From the NCBI RefSeq assembly GCF_007830185.1, contig NZ_VLKZ01000003.1:124001-188000 (forward strand): a stretch of DNA of 64,000 nucleotides, read 5' to 3'. Source of the DNA: Halalkalibacter nanhaiisediminis (lineage in GTDB: Bacteria; Bacillota; Bacilli; Bacillales; Bacillaceae_D). The position numbers and the translations under genes were made by a program. Shown in pieces: positions 36,679-44,998 of the stretch (its first letter is position 1; every line of letters starts with the position of its first letter). The notes beneath the pieces were generated by a model, which saw only the letters and a program-made list of their open reading frames with translations, was not told the origin of the DNA and ran no database searches.

Positions 36679-37139
36679 ATGTGGGAATGGCAGGATATGT
36701 TCCTGGTCTTCCACCAGTTTCAACTTTTTTCAATGTACTCTCAAAAACACACTCCCCAATCATTTTTCGTTCCCGCTGAGCAAACGTTAACATACGACCA
36801 GTACCACTAGAAGTGTCAAACATTTCAGTAGAAGACTTAAAGGCAACCTTATGTAAGTCCATAAGCTTCAATAGTTCATGCAGAAGTAACAAACGGACAA
36901 AACATCAAGACGATAAATAAGAACAACATCAAACTTCTCTTGCTTAATATCAGCAATCAAACGCTGTATAGCAGGACGATCTGTGTTCTTTGCTGAAAGC
37001 TTTCATCCACGTAATCATCAACTATCATCTAGCCTTGTGATTCAGCTAAAGCTGTTAAACGCGCCCTTTGAGCTTCAAGGGGGAAGCCTTCTCTTACTTG
37101 ATCTTCTGTACTTACACGACGATAAATGACGCATTTCAT
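36677..37139 (-). pseudogene. Truncated serine recombinase, copy 1
   Basis: The minus strand begins ATG at 37139 with the resolvase N-terminus MKCVIYRRVSTEDQVREGFP and LEAQRARLTALAESQG, then an in-frame stop. Later frames give KQEKFDVVLIYRLDVLS, ELLKLMDLHKVAFKSSTEMF and TGRMLTFAQRERKMIGE, which are successive parts of a resolvase domain. There is an internal deletion and several frameshifts, and the large C-terminal domain is missing. It ends at the asnO terminator. The original enzyme was probably a large serine integrase. Confidence 0.85.
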
Positions 37140-37178
37140 GGGTATCACCTCTTTATTTAATTATTTAAGACGGAGAAG

Positions 37179-37192
37179 GGAACATTTGTTCT
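37179..37192 (-). promoter_or_regulatory. LexA-like box in front of recombinase copy 1
   Basis: GGAACATTTGTTCT differs at the two outer positions and one core base from the Bacillus LexA consensus CGAAC-N4-GTTCG. It lies 40 bases upstream of the recombinase start. From 37193 to 37511 I see no gene. Confidence 0.55.
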
Positions 37193-37511
37193 TTTATGGT
37201 AAAATTAAACAGGAAGTTTGTAAATATTTATGTAAAGTGAGTGATGGTTAAAGAGTGTTTGTTTTGAAGATACCGTTACAAAATAGGTGTGATCAATAGT
37301 ATTTATGTAAGGAATTTCAATAAAATGATTTTCTGCAAATGGGTTAGTTTGTCTAAAATAATCATTGTATTAACCATAATACTTTAAATTCAAAAATTTC
37401 TTGTGAAATAAGCATGCATTTATAGTTTCCTTCTACTATAATCAAAATCTCATATATACCAAAATATGACTTTATGGTATATTTTTTGAAACTATAGTTG
37501 GAGGCTAGTAT

Positions 37512-38348
37512 ATGGTGGGTTGTTTGGCGATTATTTTTTTCTTTTTTTTCTTATACTTATGGGTCAAGTTAATTTCGGTATTCGGTGTTTTTGGTATTTT
37601 TATTCCTATTATTGTATATGTAATTTTCTTATTTCGAGATGTTTTTAAGAGAATGGCAGTTTACCTTTTTAATGCAGCTCTGAAAAACAAGAAAAATGTT
37701 ATTATTTTTACCTCTACTATGACATGTCTTCTTATTGTAATAGCTATCATTTCAGTTCTTTTTGGACCAACTTACAATGCATATAAAGTAGCAGATCAAA
37801 CTTACAAAAGAGCCATATCTCATTTTGAACAAGGTAATTATTTACAAGCGTTAGACAGCTTTGAAAAGGTTGAAAATCATAAAAAATCTAAGGAAAAAAT
37901 ACAAGAGATTTATGAATTGCTCTACTTAGAATCTAAGAGGTTGATCGAATTAGAAGGGTACCCAAAAGCTCAAGAATATTTAGAACGTATTGTTCATATT
38001 CCAGAATACGGGGACAATGTAAAAGAAATGTTGAATCTAACTGAAAAGAGAATTCAGGAGGAAGAGAGGCAATATAGGACAAAATTAAGGGAAACCATTC
38101 CTTACAAAGGAATGCCAGAAAATCAAATTGAATTATCTGCTTGGGGAAAGCCAACAGAAATTGAGTTAACTAAAAATTATCACTCATTACGTCCAAGTCA
38201 TCAAATTAAGTATTACAAGTGGAGAACTTATAATAGCAAAGGTGAACTGAAACAAATAAAAACTGTCTCTGTGAGGGAAGGTTTTGTTTGGGGAGAGCCA
38301 AGAATTAGCAACTATATAACTTCAGATGAGAAGTCAAAAGAAAGGTAG
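37512..38348 (+). CDS. Membrane protein with helical repeat-like soluble domain, unknown
   Basis: A 278-residue protein. Residues 5-45 form one or two hydrophobic segments and residues 62-85 another (IIFTSTMTCLLIVIAIISVL). A helical part follows (KRAISHFEQGNYLQALDSFE, SKRLIELEGYPKAQEYLERI) that looks like a TPR pair, then a C-terminal domain of about 80 residues with YKGMPENQIELSAWGKPTEI, a pattern reminiscent of SmpA/OmlA-type small domains. No enzyme motif is visible. It is AT-rich and is the first cargo gene between the direct repeats. TTGGAGG precedes the ATG. Confidence 0.6.
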   Translation: MVGCLAIIFFFFFLYLWVKLISVFGVFGIFIPIIVYVIFLFRDVFKRMAVYLFNAALKNKKNVIIFTSTMTCLLIVIAIISVLFGPTYNAYKVADQTYKRAISHFEQGNYLQALDSFEKVENHKKSKEKIQEIYELLYLESKRLIELEGYPKAQEYLERIVHIPEYGDNVKEMLNLTEKRIQEEERQYRTKLRETIPYKGMPENQIELSAWGKPTEIELTKNYHSLRPSHQIKYYKWRTYNSKGELKQIKTVSVREGFVWGEPRISNYITSDEKSKER

Positions 38349-38375
38349 ATGCTGCTTAAGAAGGCGTGAGACTGA

Positions 38376-38561
38376 TTGGGAAACGAAAGCGAAGATAAAG
38401 TCAAAGTGATCTACGCTGTAAAGAGGCGTATTCATAAATGGCAAACGATTGTTTATCTTTCACTTAAACAAGATCGACCATTATTGGTGCAACATTATCA
38501 ACGGTTGATTGAAAGAGAGAAGAATCGGATTTTGAAGCAGTATCAGATTATTATTGATTAG
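38376..38561 (+). CDS. 61-residue basic helical protein, repeated in the island
   Basis: Starts at TTG 38376 behind AAGAAGG. The protein is strongly charged and helical (KVKVIYAVKRRIHKWQTIVY, LVQHYQRLIEREKNRILKQY) with no known domain. A decayed second copy lies at 50593-50778. In both copies the gene is followed by the same short palindromic sequence (CAAAAACAACCGTTTTT). The duplication suggests it is part of a mobile module. Function unknown. Confidence 0.55.
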   Translation: MGNESEDKVKVIYAVKRRIHKWQTIVYLSLKQDRPLLVQHYQRLIEREKNRILKQYQIIID

Positions 38562-38791
38562 TTTCAAAAACAACCGTTTTTGAAAAGGATGAAAAGAGTA
38601 GTGAGTTTCACCCGTTTTCTTTGGCTTTTGTGTCCCAAAACTCATTGTCAAATCAATATTTCAAAAATGTAAGATTATGATAAAATGATAAAAAAAGAAA
38701 TTAATATGGTTATTATGCTAATTAAGTTGTTGGAAAATAAAGACTGCAAGAAAAGTTATTTTAGTAACTGATGGTATGAGAGGTGAAGAAA

Positions 38792-39529
38792 GTGAAAAAC
38801 GATTTGGTTAAATTGAATTTTTTAGAATTTATTAGTGAAGCGAATCATGCGGTTGTTTCAAATTCAAATTTAAATAGTCTTGTTTTTTTAGCATCGGAGG
38901 TTAACTTTAGATTAGTTACATTATCAACAATAATTAATAGATATATTAATGAAAAAAAAGAACAGGAAGCTATTTTTGATAATTTAAGAAATACTTTTTT
39001 CAATTGTAGTGATGAGGAAAGTGAACGGTTTAATCCACATATAGGCGATGATTTGAGAACAACTGAGGAAGCTTATTTTCTCCAAATAGATTCAATAAGT
39101 AAGGGAGTTCTTTTAAACTCATACAGTTTATTAGAAAACTCCTTAAATGATATTTGCTCAGTATACCAAAAAATTTTAAATTTAGAAATATCTTATAAGG
39201 ACATTCAAGGAAGTGGAATTGAAAGAAGTATTAAATATCTAAAAAAGATAATAGGGAACGAAAACATAAATAATAATCAACAATGGAGTTCAATAAGAGA
39301 TTGGAATAAAATTAGAAATGTCATAGCGCATAATGATGGATTTATAAATGAATCAATAGAAAATATCATACAGAAATTTGATTTGGTCTCATATCGTGCT
39401 TTTTCGGTTAATGAATCGACAGTTGGTCAAATGAAGGTCCATGTCCCCTTATTACAATGTAAGGAATTTTTGTATTTAATTGATGAGTTTTTATCACTCT
39501 GTATAATTGAAATCAATGATGTAAGTTAA
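38792..39529 (+). CDS. HEPN-like protein with Rx4H motif
   Basis: About 245 residues, mostly helical. The central part (LNSYSLLENSLNDICSVYQK) and DWNKIRNVIAHND near residues 171-182 look like HEPN domains; RNVIAH provides the Rx4H pair found in HEPN ribonucleases of toxin-antitoxin, abortive-infection and CRISPR-linked proteins. GTG at 38792 is chosen because GAGAGGTG precedes it by about 6 bases; GTG at 38783 is also possible. It is the last gene before repeat copy 2. A defence or toxin role is plausible but inferred; no antitoxin partner is evident. Confidence 0.6.
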   Translation: MKNDLVKLNFLEFISEANHAVVSNSNLNSLVFLASEVNFRLVTLSTIINRYINEKKEQEAIFDNLRNTFFNCSDEESERFNPHIGDDLRTTEEAYFLQIDSISKGVLLNSYSLLENSLNDICSVYQKILNLEISYKDIQGSGIERSIKYLKKIIGNENINNNQQWSSIRDWNKIRNVIAHNDGFINESIENIIQKFDLVSYRAFSVNESTVGQMKVHVPLLQCKEFLYLIDEFLSLCIIEINDVS

Positions 39530-39574
39530 CAAGCTAACTCTTAAAACCTAAAGTACACCAGCAGATAGCTCAGG

Positions 39575-40184
39575 CAACTCATGGCTGACCCGCAGCTGCT
39601 CGCTCATTTTATTCAGATGGATTATTGGTTGAAGGAATATGAGGTGAAGATAATCGGATAGGTTTGATGTGGCCCGTCTTGGGATGAGGTGGGTTTTTTA
39701 TGTGGCAATTGTAGGATATGTTCCTGGTCTTTCACCAGTTTCAACTTTCTTCAATGTACTCTTAAAAACACGCTCTCCAATCGTTTCTCGTTCCCGCTGA
39801 GCAAGAGTTCCAATGATTGTGATAAACAACGACCAGTAGCACTAGAAGTGTCAAACATTTCTATAGAGGACTTAAAAGCAACCTCATGTATGCCCATAAG
39901 CTTTAATAGTTCATGCAGAAGTAACAAACGGACAAAACATCAAGACGATAAATAAGAACAACATCAAACTTCTCTTGCTTAATATCAGCAATCAAATGCT
40001 GTATAGTGGGACGATCCGTATTCTTAGCAGAAAAGCCTTCATCCACGTAATCATCAACTATCGTCTAGCCTTGTGATTCAGCGAAAACTGTTAAACGCAT
40101 TCTTCGAGCTTCAAGGGGGAAGTCTTCTCTTACTTGATCTTCTGTACTTACACGACGATAAATAACGCATTTCATGGGGATCAC
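39575..40184. repeat. Direct repeat module, copy 2 (orphan asnO 3' end + recombinase remnant)
   Basis: Bases from 39575 repeat asnO from 36553 (CAACTCATGGCTG, then LLAHFIQMDYWLKEYEVKII when translated), followed by a weakened asnO terminator and the recombinase remnant. No asnO body precedes it. The offset from copy 1 is about 3.02 kb. Confidence 0.85.
39698..40175 (-). pseudogene. Truncated serine recombinase, copy 2
   Basis: A second remnant with the same start (MKCVIYRRVSTEDQVREDFP) and the same missing C-terminal domain as copy 1, with different point changes and about 15 extra bases. An in-frame stop follows AESQG as in copy 1, so that mutation predates the duplication. A piece (VDEGFSAKNTDRPTIQHLIA) lost from copy 1 by frameshift is better preserved here. 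Confidence 0.85.
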
Positions 40185-40226
40185 CTCACTTACTACGTTA
40201 TGTAGTCGGAGTAGGGGATTATAATA

Positions 40227-40240
40227 CGAACGTATATTCT
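40227..40240 (-). promoter_or_regulatory. LexA-like box in front of recombinase copy 2
   Basis: On the minus strand AGAATATACGTTCG matches 11-12 of 14 positions of the LexA consensus and lies about 52 bases upstream of the recombinase start. Confidence 0.5.
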
Positions 40241-40357
40241 TATTTTAGCGTGAGTTATGTGAGCATACAAGGAAAATATGTGGTATAATTCAATTTAATA
40301 GGATACGGAAATTCAAGGGTGGTTGGCACATCCCCAAAGAGAAAGGGGGTGATGCCA

Positions 40358-40441
40358 GTGACGGTGTTTCAAGCTTTGGTGCTAATGATTGCATTTGCAA
40401 CATTGATTGTAGCTGTACTGTCATTTAACCAAAAGAAATAA
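40358..40441 (+). CDS. Holin-like type I toxin peptide
   Basis: A 27-residue hydrophobic peptide, MTVFQALVLMIAFATLIVAV followed by LSFNQKK, with one membrane helix and a basic tail. This is the pattern of the putative holin-like toxins that occur in many Bacillus prophages and are paired with antisense RNA. GTG at 40358 has AAAGGGGGTG 6 bases upstream; ATG at 40352 overlaps that site. Two hairpin terminators follow, the first usable on both strands, as expected for a toxin mRNA with a convergent antisense RNA. Confidence 0.75.
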   Translation: MTVFQALVLMIAFATLIVAVLSFNQKK

Positions 40442-40480
40442 TCCACCCTTGAGCTTACGAGGCTAGGTGGATTATTTTTA
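40439..40480. terminator. Bidirectional hairpin behind the toxin gene
   Basis: TAATCCACC (40439-40447) pairs with GGTGGATTA (40466-40474), with T-rich sequence on both sides. It can end the toxin mRNA and an antisense RNA. Confidence 0.6.
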
Positions 40481-40523
40481 TCGAACCAGCTGACTTCCCT
40501 AGAGGGAACCTGTTCTATTGCTT

Positions 40524-40560
40524 GACCGTTGGTGTTGCAGCACCGACGGTCTTTTTTATT
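40524..40560 (+). terminator. Terminator downstream of the toxin locus
   Basis: GACCGTTGGTG (40524-40534) pairs with CACCGACGGTC (40541-40551), followed by six T. Confidence 0.85.
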
Positions 40561-40649
40561 ATATTCTCTTTATACTACAAGTATAACATTATCACACCAT
40601 TCATTAAAACTTTATTATAAAATTTATTTTAATCTCTTCCTCTTCACTT

Positions 40650-41205
40650 ACGAATGTTTATTCGATTCGCATAAATCCTCTCAAGTCGATACTCACAAAG
40701 CTCTTTCGTAACGATAAATTCTTCAGAAAGCTGATCGACTATATTATCATCATTCAAATTAAACTCTTTTAACATATGTAGTGGCAATGCTGCATACCTC
40801 GTAAAGGTATCTACACCTCATTTTTGCAACTTTCTTATTGCTTTTGCATCATGATTCATCGCCCAATGTGTATGAGGATATGCGCAAGCTCGTGATAAAA
40901 CAGCTCATGTTGCGAGTCTCTTTCAAATGTATGATTTACAGCAATCAGCTTAAATCGTCCGTTTCGATGATGGGAGAGAGTATGTCTCTATTTCCTTATA
41001 AAAAAATACCTCTGATCGTCTACAAATACGTTCCTCGTCTAAAGTAAAAATCTACAGAAAGCCCCATTTGTATAAAACGTTTCCCTACCCATGATTCAAA
41101 CGCTGTCGATCGATATATTCTCCTCTTACTGCGTCATCAAATAGAGTTTGTATAGCTCGAAATTTGTCATCATTCTTTCTTTTTTTTTGAAACGACCTCA
41201 CCTCA
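40650..41205 (-). pseudogene. ImmA/IrrE metallopeptidase, degenerate
   Basis: The minus strand encodes ELFYHELAHILIH with the HExxH zinc motif (HELAH codons at 40894-40880), flanked by FDRDSQHELF-type sequence. A C-terminal part reads CEYRLERIYANRINIRK. The frame is interrupted by several stops and shifts. GAGGTGAGG near 41205 may be the old ribosome site. ImmA peptidases cleave phage or ICE repressors, so this was probably the island's anti-repressor; the repressor itself is not found. Confidence 0.65.
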
Positions 41206-41295
41206 TTTCTTACTAAAAGTATATATAAAGAATGAACCATCAAAATGTTGATTCAAAAATAGCACATGCATAACCGAGAAAAAAGGAGGGTTACA

Positions 41296-43644
41296 GTGGT
41301 GATAAACGCAGTTGAGAAGAATGATCAGATGTTGCAGTTGCAGCGTTTGTTTCCTTCTAGTCATCAGAACGTGAAAATCATTAAGTTATTGGGTTACTCT
41401 AATATGAATCAAGAGAATGATCCGAAAAAGCGTTACAGCATAGCGAAGCGTCCAATTATGAAAGGATGGCAGAATCCAAAGCAAAAGGGGCTTCATCCAA
41501 TTGAGATACAGCAATGGCTTAATCAAAGGGGATGGATCGGGCTTTTGATTCCAGATGGGTATGATGTCGTAGATGTTGATGATAAGGAGGAAGGTAGGTA
41601 TCTATTTCATGCTCTTAAGAAGGAGGGCTATCACTTCCACGCTATTCAAACCGTTAGAGGGTTTCAATTTATCTTTCAATCGAGTGGAACGATTACAGGA
41701 CAAGATGCAGAAGCATTAACGGCCGGTGGCTTTGTTGTTGATTATCGTTTAGCAGGAAAAGGGCAAATTGTCCTTCCTACAGCCAACACAGAAGGACGGA
41801 ATTGGATTCATCAAGCAGCTGGAGAGCTTTCGACAATGCCAATCTTCTTTAATCGCTTGAAAAAGGTCGGAAAGCAGAATAGACCTTTTTCAATACCGCT
41901 TAGTGAAGGTGGTCGAAATAATACCCTTTACAAGCATTGTTGTAGATTAGTGGAGTTTGGTTACAGTCCAGACGAGGTTGAAGAGATCGTTCACTTTCTT
42001 AATAAATACTTCTTTTTACCTCCTTTAGATCAGAGGGAGTTTGCGAACGCGGTAGCAAGTGCGTTGAAAAAAGAACCAAGTGGAAAAGCATACAGGCAAG
42101 GAAATCACGGGAGGCAGGAACCGCCACACGTTCAAGTCAGCGATGATGATCCAGAATTTAATCTGACAGAGGTCGGCAATGCGGAAAGGCTCGTTCATTT
42201 TCATGGTGATAAGTTAAGATACTGTATGGAGTTTGAAGAATGGCTGATTTGGGATGGACGAGCTTGGAAGAAGGATCACAAGAAGCTGATTGAACGAATG
42301 GCGATTAATACGTTTCGGATGATGTACCAAAAAGCAGGAAGAGAAAATGATGATAACCGTAGAAGAGATTTAACCAGATGGGCACAATCAAGTGAAAGAA
42401 GTGCAGTCCTTTTGAACAGTATTGATCGGACAAAGGCGTTTTTGCCAGTCCTGCAAGCGGATTTAAACCGAGATCCGTTTCAATTTAATTGTGAAAATGG
42501 AGTCATAGATTTACGCACAGGTGAGCTGCTAGAGCATGATGTTTCTTATCTTATTACGAATCAGTCCAATGTAAGGTTTGATCCAGACGCTGAATGTCCG
42601 ACATGGATGAATTTTCTTGAAAGTGTGATGAAGGGCGAGAACGGCAAGGTCAAACATGAATTAATTGAGTTTCTTCAAAAAGCAATCGGTTATGCCTTAA
42701 CAGGTGATACGAGTGAACAAGTTGCCTTTTTCTTATGGGGCAATGGTCGAAACGGTAAATCTACCTTTATCAATACGATTAAAGAGCTTATAGGAGATTA
42801 TGGAAAGCAAACGAATCCAGATACGTTCACATCAAAGATTCATGAAGGTGGTATTAACAATGACATTGCTCGCTTAAGCGATGCTAGATTCGTATCAGCT
42901 GTTGAATCAGAGGATGGACAGAAGATATCAGAATCACTCATTAAGCAATTAACAGGTGGGGAACCGATCACCGCACGTTTTTTAAGAAAAGAGTTTTTTG
43001 AATTTATGCCAGCGTTTAAGATTTTCTTCACAACCAACCACAAACCAATCATTAAAGGAAACGATGAAGGAATTTGGAGACGTATTCGTTTGATCCCATT
43101 TACGGTCACGATCCCAAAAGAAGAAGTCGATACGAGATTACCAGAAAAACTAAGAGAAGAACTCCCAGGCATTTTGAATTGGGCTGTGAAGGGCTGCTTG
43201 AAGTGGCAGCAAGAAGGACTTGGTGAACCAACAGAAATTAAACAAGCAACGCAAGGATATAAAGATGAAATGGACATTCTCGGTTATTTTCTGAATGAAC
43301 ATTGTGTCGAGAAAACGAATGCTAGGATCAGTGTCAAAGAGCTTTATGAACGCTATCGAGAATGGTGTAAGGACACTGGAGAATATGAGATTACCCAACG
43401 TAAATTCAACAGGCGTATTGAAGAAAGAGGCTTTTTGAAGAAGCGAAGTGGCAAGGGTGGCAACACAGAATTTCATGGAATTGGTCTTCTAACAAACCGA
43501 TTCACTGAAGAAACTGAACAACTGAACGTATCTGAACCAAACACCAGTAAACGTCCTATAGAAAAATTCAGTAAGGGAATAGGTGAAAATGCTTCAGATA
43601 GCTTCAGACCTTCAGTAAATGAATATATTGAGGAAGAGATTTAA
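41296..43644 (+). CDS. Phage/plasmid primase-helicase, P4 family
   Basis: A replication protein of about 782 residues. The N-terminal part resembles an archaeo-eukaryotic-type primase (Prim-Pol) domain (LLIPDGYDVVDVDDKEEGRY, RGFQFIF). A D5_N-type domain follows, then a superfamily-3 helicase with Walker A GNGRNGKS near residue 482 and NDIARLSDARFVSAVESEDG, and a C-terminal winged helix (ITQRKFNRRIEERGFLKKRS). GTG at 41296 follows AAAAGGAGGG. It looks intact, in contrast to the surrounding pseudogenes, and would replicate a phage, satellite or integrative element. Confidence 0.88.
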   Translation: MVINAVEKNDQMLQLQRLFPSSHQNVKIIKLLGYSNMNQENDPKKRYSIAKRPIMKGWQNPKQKGLHPIEIQQWLNQRGWIGLLIPDGYDVVDVDDKEEGRYLFHALKKEGYHFHAIQTVRGFQFIFQSSGTITGQDAEALTAGGFVVDYRLAGKGQIVLPTANTEGRNWIHQAAGELSTMPIFFNRLKKVGKQNRPFSIPLSEGGRNNTLYKHCCRLVEFGYSPDEVEEIVHFLNKYFFLPPLDQREFANAVASALKKEPSGKAYRQGNHGRQEPPHVQVSDDDPEFNLTEVGNAERLVHFHGDKLRYCMEFEEWLIWDGRAWKKDHKKLIERMAINTFRMMYQKAGRENDDNRRRDLTRWAQSSERSAVLLNSIDRTKAFLPVLQADLNRDPFQFNCENGVIDLRTGELLEHDVSYLITNQSNVRFDPDAECPTWMNFLESVMKGENGKVKHELIEFLQKAIGYALTGDTSEQVAFFLWGNGRNGKSTFINTIKELIGDYGKQTNPDTFTSKIHEGGINNDIARLSDARFVSAVESEDGQKISESLIKQLTGGEPITARFLRKEFFEFMPAFKIFFTTNHKPIIKGNDEGIWRRIRLIPFTVTIPKEEVDTRLPEKLREELPGILNWAVKGCLKWQQEGLGEPTEIKQATQGYKDEMDILGYFLNEHCVEKTNARISVKELYERYREWCKDTGEYEITQRKFNRRIEERGFLKKRSGKGGNTEFHGIGLLTNRFTEETEQLNVSEPNTSKRPIEKFSKGIGENASDSFRPSVNEYIEEEI

Positions 43645-43645
43645 G

Positions 43646-44056
43646 ATGCAAGAGCTATTACAAGAGCTTTTTCATAGAGATATTCAGCTAGTGGTAAATG
43701 ATCAAAATATAAAAATGATCTATCAAAAAGAAAACATAAACACACAATTAAAAAACAACATAAAGGATCAAAAAAAGGAGTTGATCAAAAGATTAAAAGA
43801 AAACGAGACTGCGCTTGAACATAATTGGATTGTTCACAGTCAAGGCGAGTTATATGAGTATCGATATGGTTTTGCCAGCTACATATTCATCGAAAGGCTA
43901 CCAAACGACAAAGTAACCGCATGGAGAGCAAACTACCGAAAAGATGAAATGAAGCCATACAAGGTCAAAATCATCGGCAAGAACATTGAATTTGAAACAG
44001 CGATGGAAGAAGCAAGTGGATTTATTAAGTGGTTCCAGAAGCGGAGTAGCAGGTAG
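43646..44056 (+). CDS. TubC-docking-like small phage protein
   Basis: A 136-residue protein starting at ATG 43646, one base after the primase stop, with GAGGAAGAG upstream. Residues 1-52 (QELLQELFHRDIQLVVND, NIKDQKKELIKRLKENE) look like the TubC N-terminal docking fold. The rest (NWIVHSQGELYEYRYGFASY, VTAWRANYRKDEMKPYKV) is of unknown type. Proteins with such an N-terminus occur behind phage-type primases; the role is unknown. Confidence 0.55.
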   Translation: MQELLQELFHRDIQLVVNDQNIKMIYQKENINTQLKNNIKDQKKELIKRLKENETALEHNWIVHSQGELYEYRYGFASYIFIERLPNDKVTAWRANYRKDEMKPYKVKIIGKNIEFETAMEEASGFIKWFQKRSSR

Positions 44057-44063
44057 TGAGGTC

Positions 44064-44213
44064 ATGTCTATTGGTAAGGTCAGAACATTTCTATATAAGA
44101 CAGCAAGATTGCTAGATGATATTAACGCTGTCCGTTGTGGCAAGATCAAGCAACGGATCAAGAGACGTATTGTAGGCAAGATTATGGGGCGACAGATGCG
44201 TAAAATCAAATAG
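44064..44213 (+). CDS. Small conserved phage-type protein
   Basis: A 49-residue, very basic protein (SIGKVRTFLYKTARLLDDIN, KRRIVGKIMGRQMRKIK). ATG at 44064 follows TAGTGAGG, 8 bases after the previous stop. I recall similar 50-residue proteins in Bacillus prophages and island modules, but the function is unknown. It ends the primase transcription unit. Confidence 0.55.
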   Translation: MSIGKVRTFLYKTARLLDDINAVRCGKIKQRIKRRIVGKIMGRQMRKIK

Positions 44214-44998
44214 CTCTACATAAGGGCAAAAGAGAGCGAAATATCTAATAATTCCCCACAGCAGATTATGTTAGTAGAGGTTCATTTATTAGAGTGGGGG
44301 AGGATTGGGTGTTAATGACTTTATGGTTTCCCGAATATAAGATTTGTTTGTAATTTTTAACTTGATCCATTAATCAGTTATTGTTGAATTCTATGGTACT
44401 TGACTACAGCCATAAGAATGCACCATCTCTTCAGTTTTTACAATCGCTTGTCGCGAAATTTACAACCTGATGTCAACATGTTTACGAATAGAAGAACGTC
44501 TACGATTTTAAAGGGAAAAGCTTAGTCCTCCCTTTGAACTGACCCAATAAAGTTAGACAAATATATTAGGCTTTGGTCTTCCACTATCGCGCCAAATGTG
44601 GAATATCCGGAGAAAGTGTTCCGTCTGATTGGGTCGATGGCTCTGTCGGAAATTTAAAATGAACTTATATAGTAGCAATAGAACTAATATTAATAATACG
44701 CCATCCCCTTTTTTTCAATAAAGGAAATGCGTTTTGATTGCAGTGAAACATGCCAAAAACATTCGTTTTAAAAATATTTTCTCATTCTTTGGCGTTGAAC
44801 TCTTCAAATGCTTTAAAATCACCAATTCCTGCATTGTTAACCAAGACATCTAAAGTACCTATCAAATGTTTTAAAAACTCTTCTCTCATCTTTCATCAAG
44901 CAATATAATTTGTTCAAAACGGTTAAGTGTAAATTCTTTTGTTCAACTTATATAGTACAGTTATTTAGCAAATAAATTACTACAGGGGGAAAAGCGCT
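44214..44998. other. Debris region with IS-end-like and dehydrogenase remnants
   Basis: Bases 44533-44559 (TTTGAACTGACCCAATAAAG) resemble the end of an IS3-family element. Just behind, 44580-44650 reads APNVEYPEKVFRLIGSMALS to a stop, a coding-like tail I cannot name. A dehydrogenase remnant follows on the minus strand (separate entry). No intact gene is present. Confidence 0.4.
44697..44880 (-). pseudogene. Short-chain dehydrogenase fragment
   Basis: The minus strand reads LIGTLDVLVNNAGIGDFKAF and, after an in-frame stop, FKTNVFGMFHCNQNAF. This matches the central part of an SDR, including the NNAG motif. Both ends are missing. Confidence 0.6.

Larger units (their letters stand above)
36553..37147. 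repeat. Direct repeat module, copy 1 (asnO 3' end + terminator + recombinase remnant)
   Basis: About 595 bases spanning the last 87 bases of asnO, its terminator and a minus-strand recombinase remnant. The same order recurs at 39575-40184 with mostly point differences and a small indel. Copy 1 contains the intact asnO end, so it is the original side; the second copy is orphaned. Confidence 0.85.

Noticed and set aside
36553-40240. CRISPR array or tRNA attachment site at the repeats
   Set aside because: There are only two long repeats with coding content and no tRNA; a duplicated asnO-end module explains them.
40529-41047. Plus-strand frames at 40529-40711 and 40838-41047
   Set aside because: They are antisense to the degenerate ImmA gene and have no ribosome sites.
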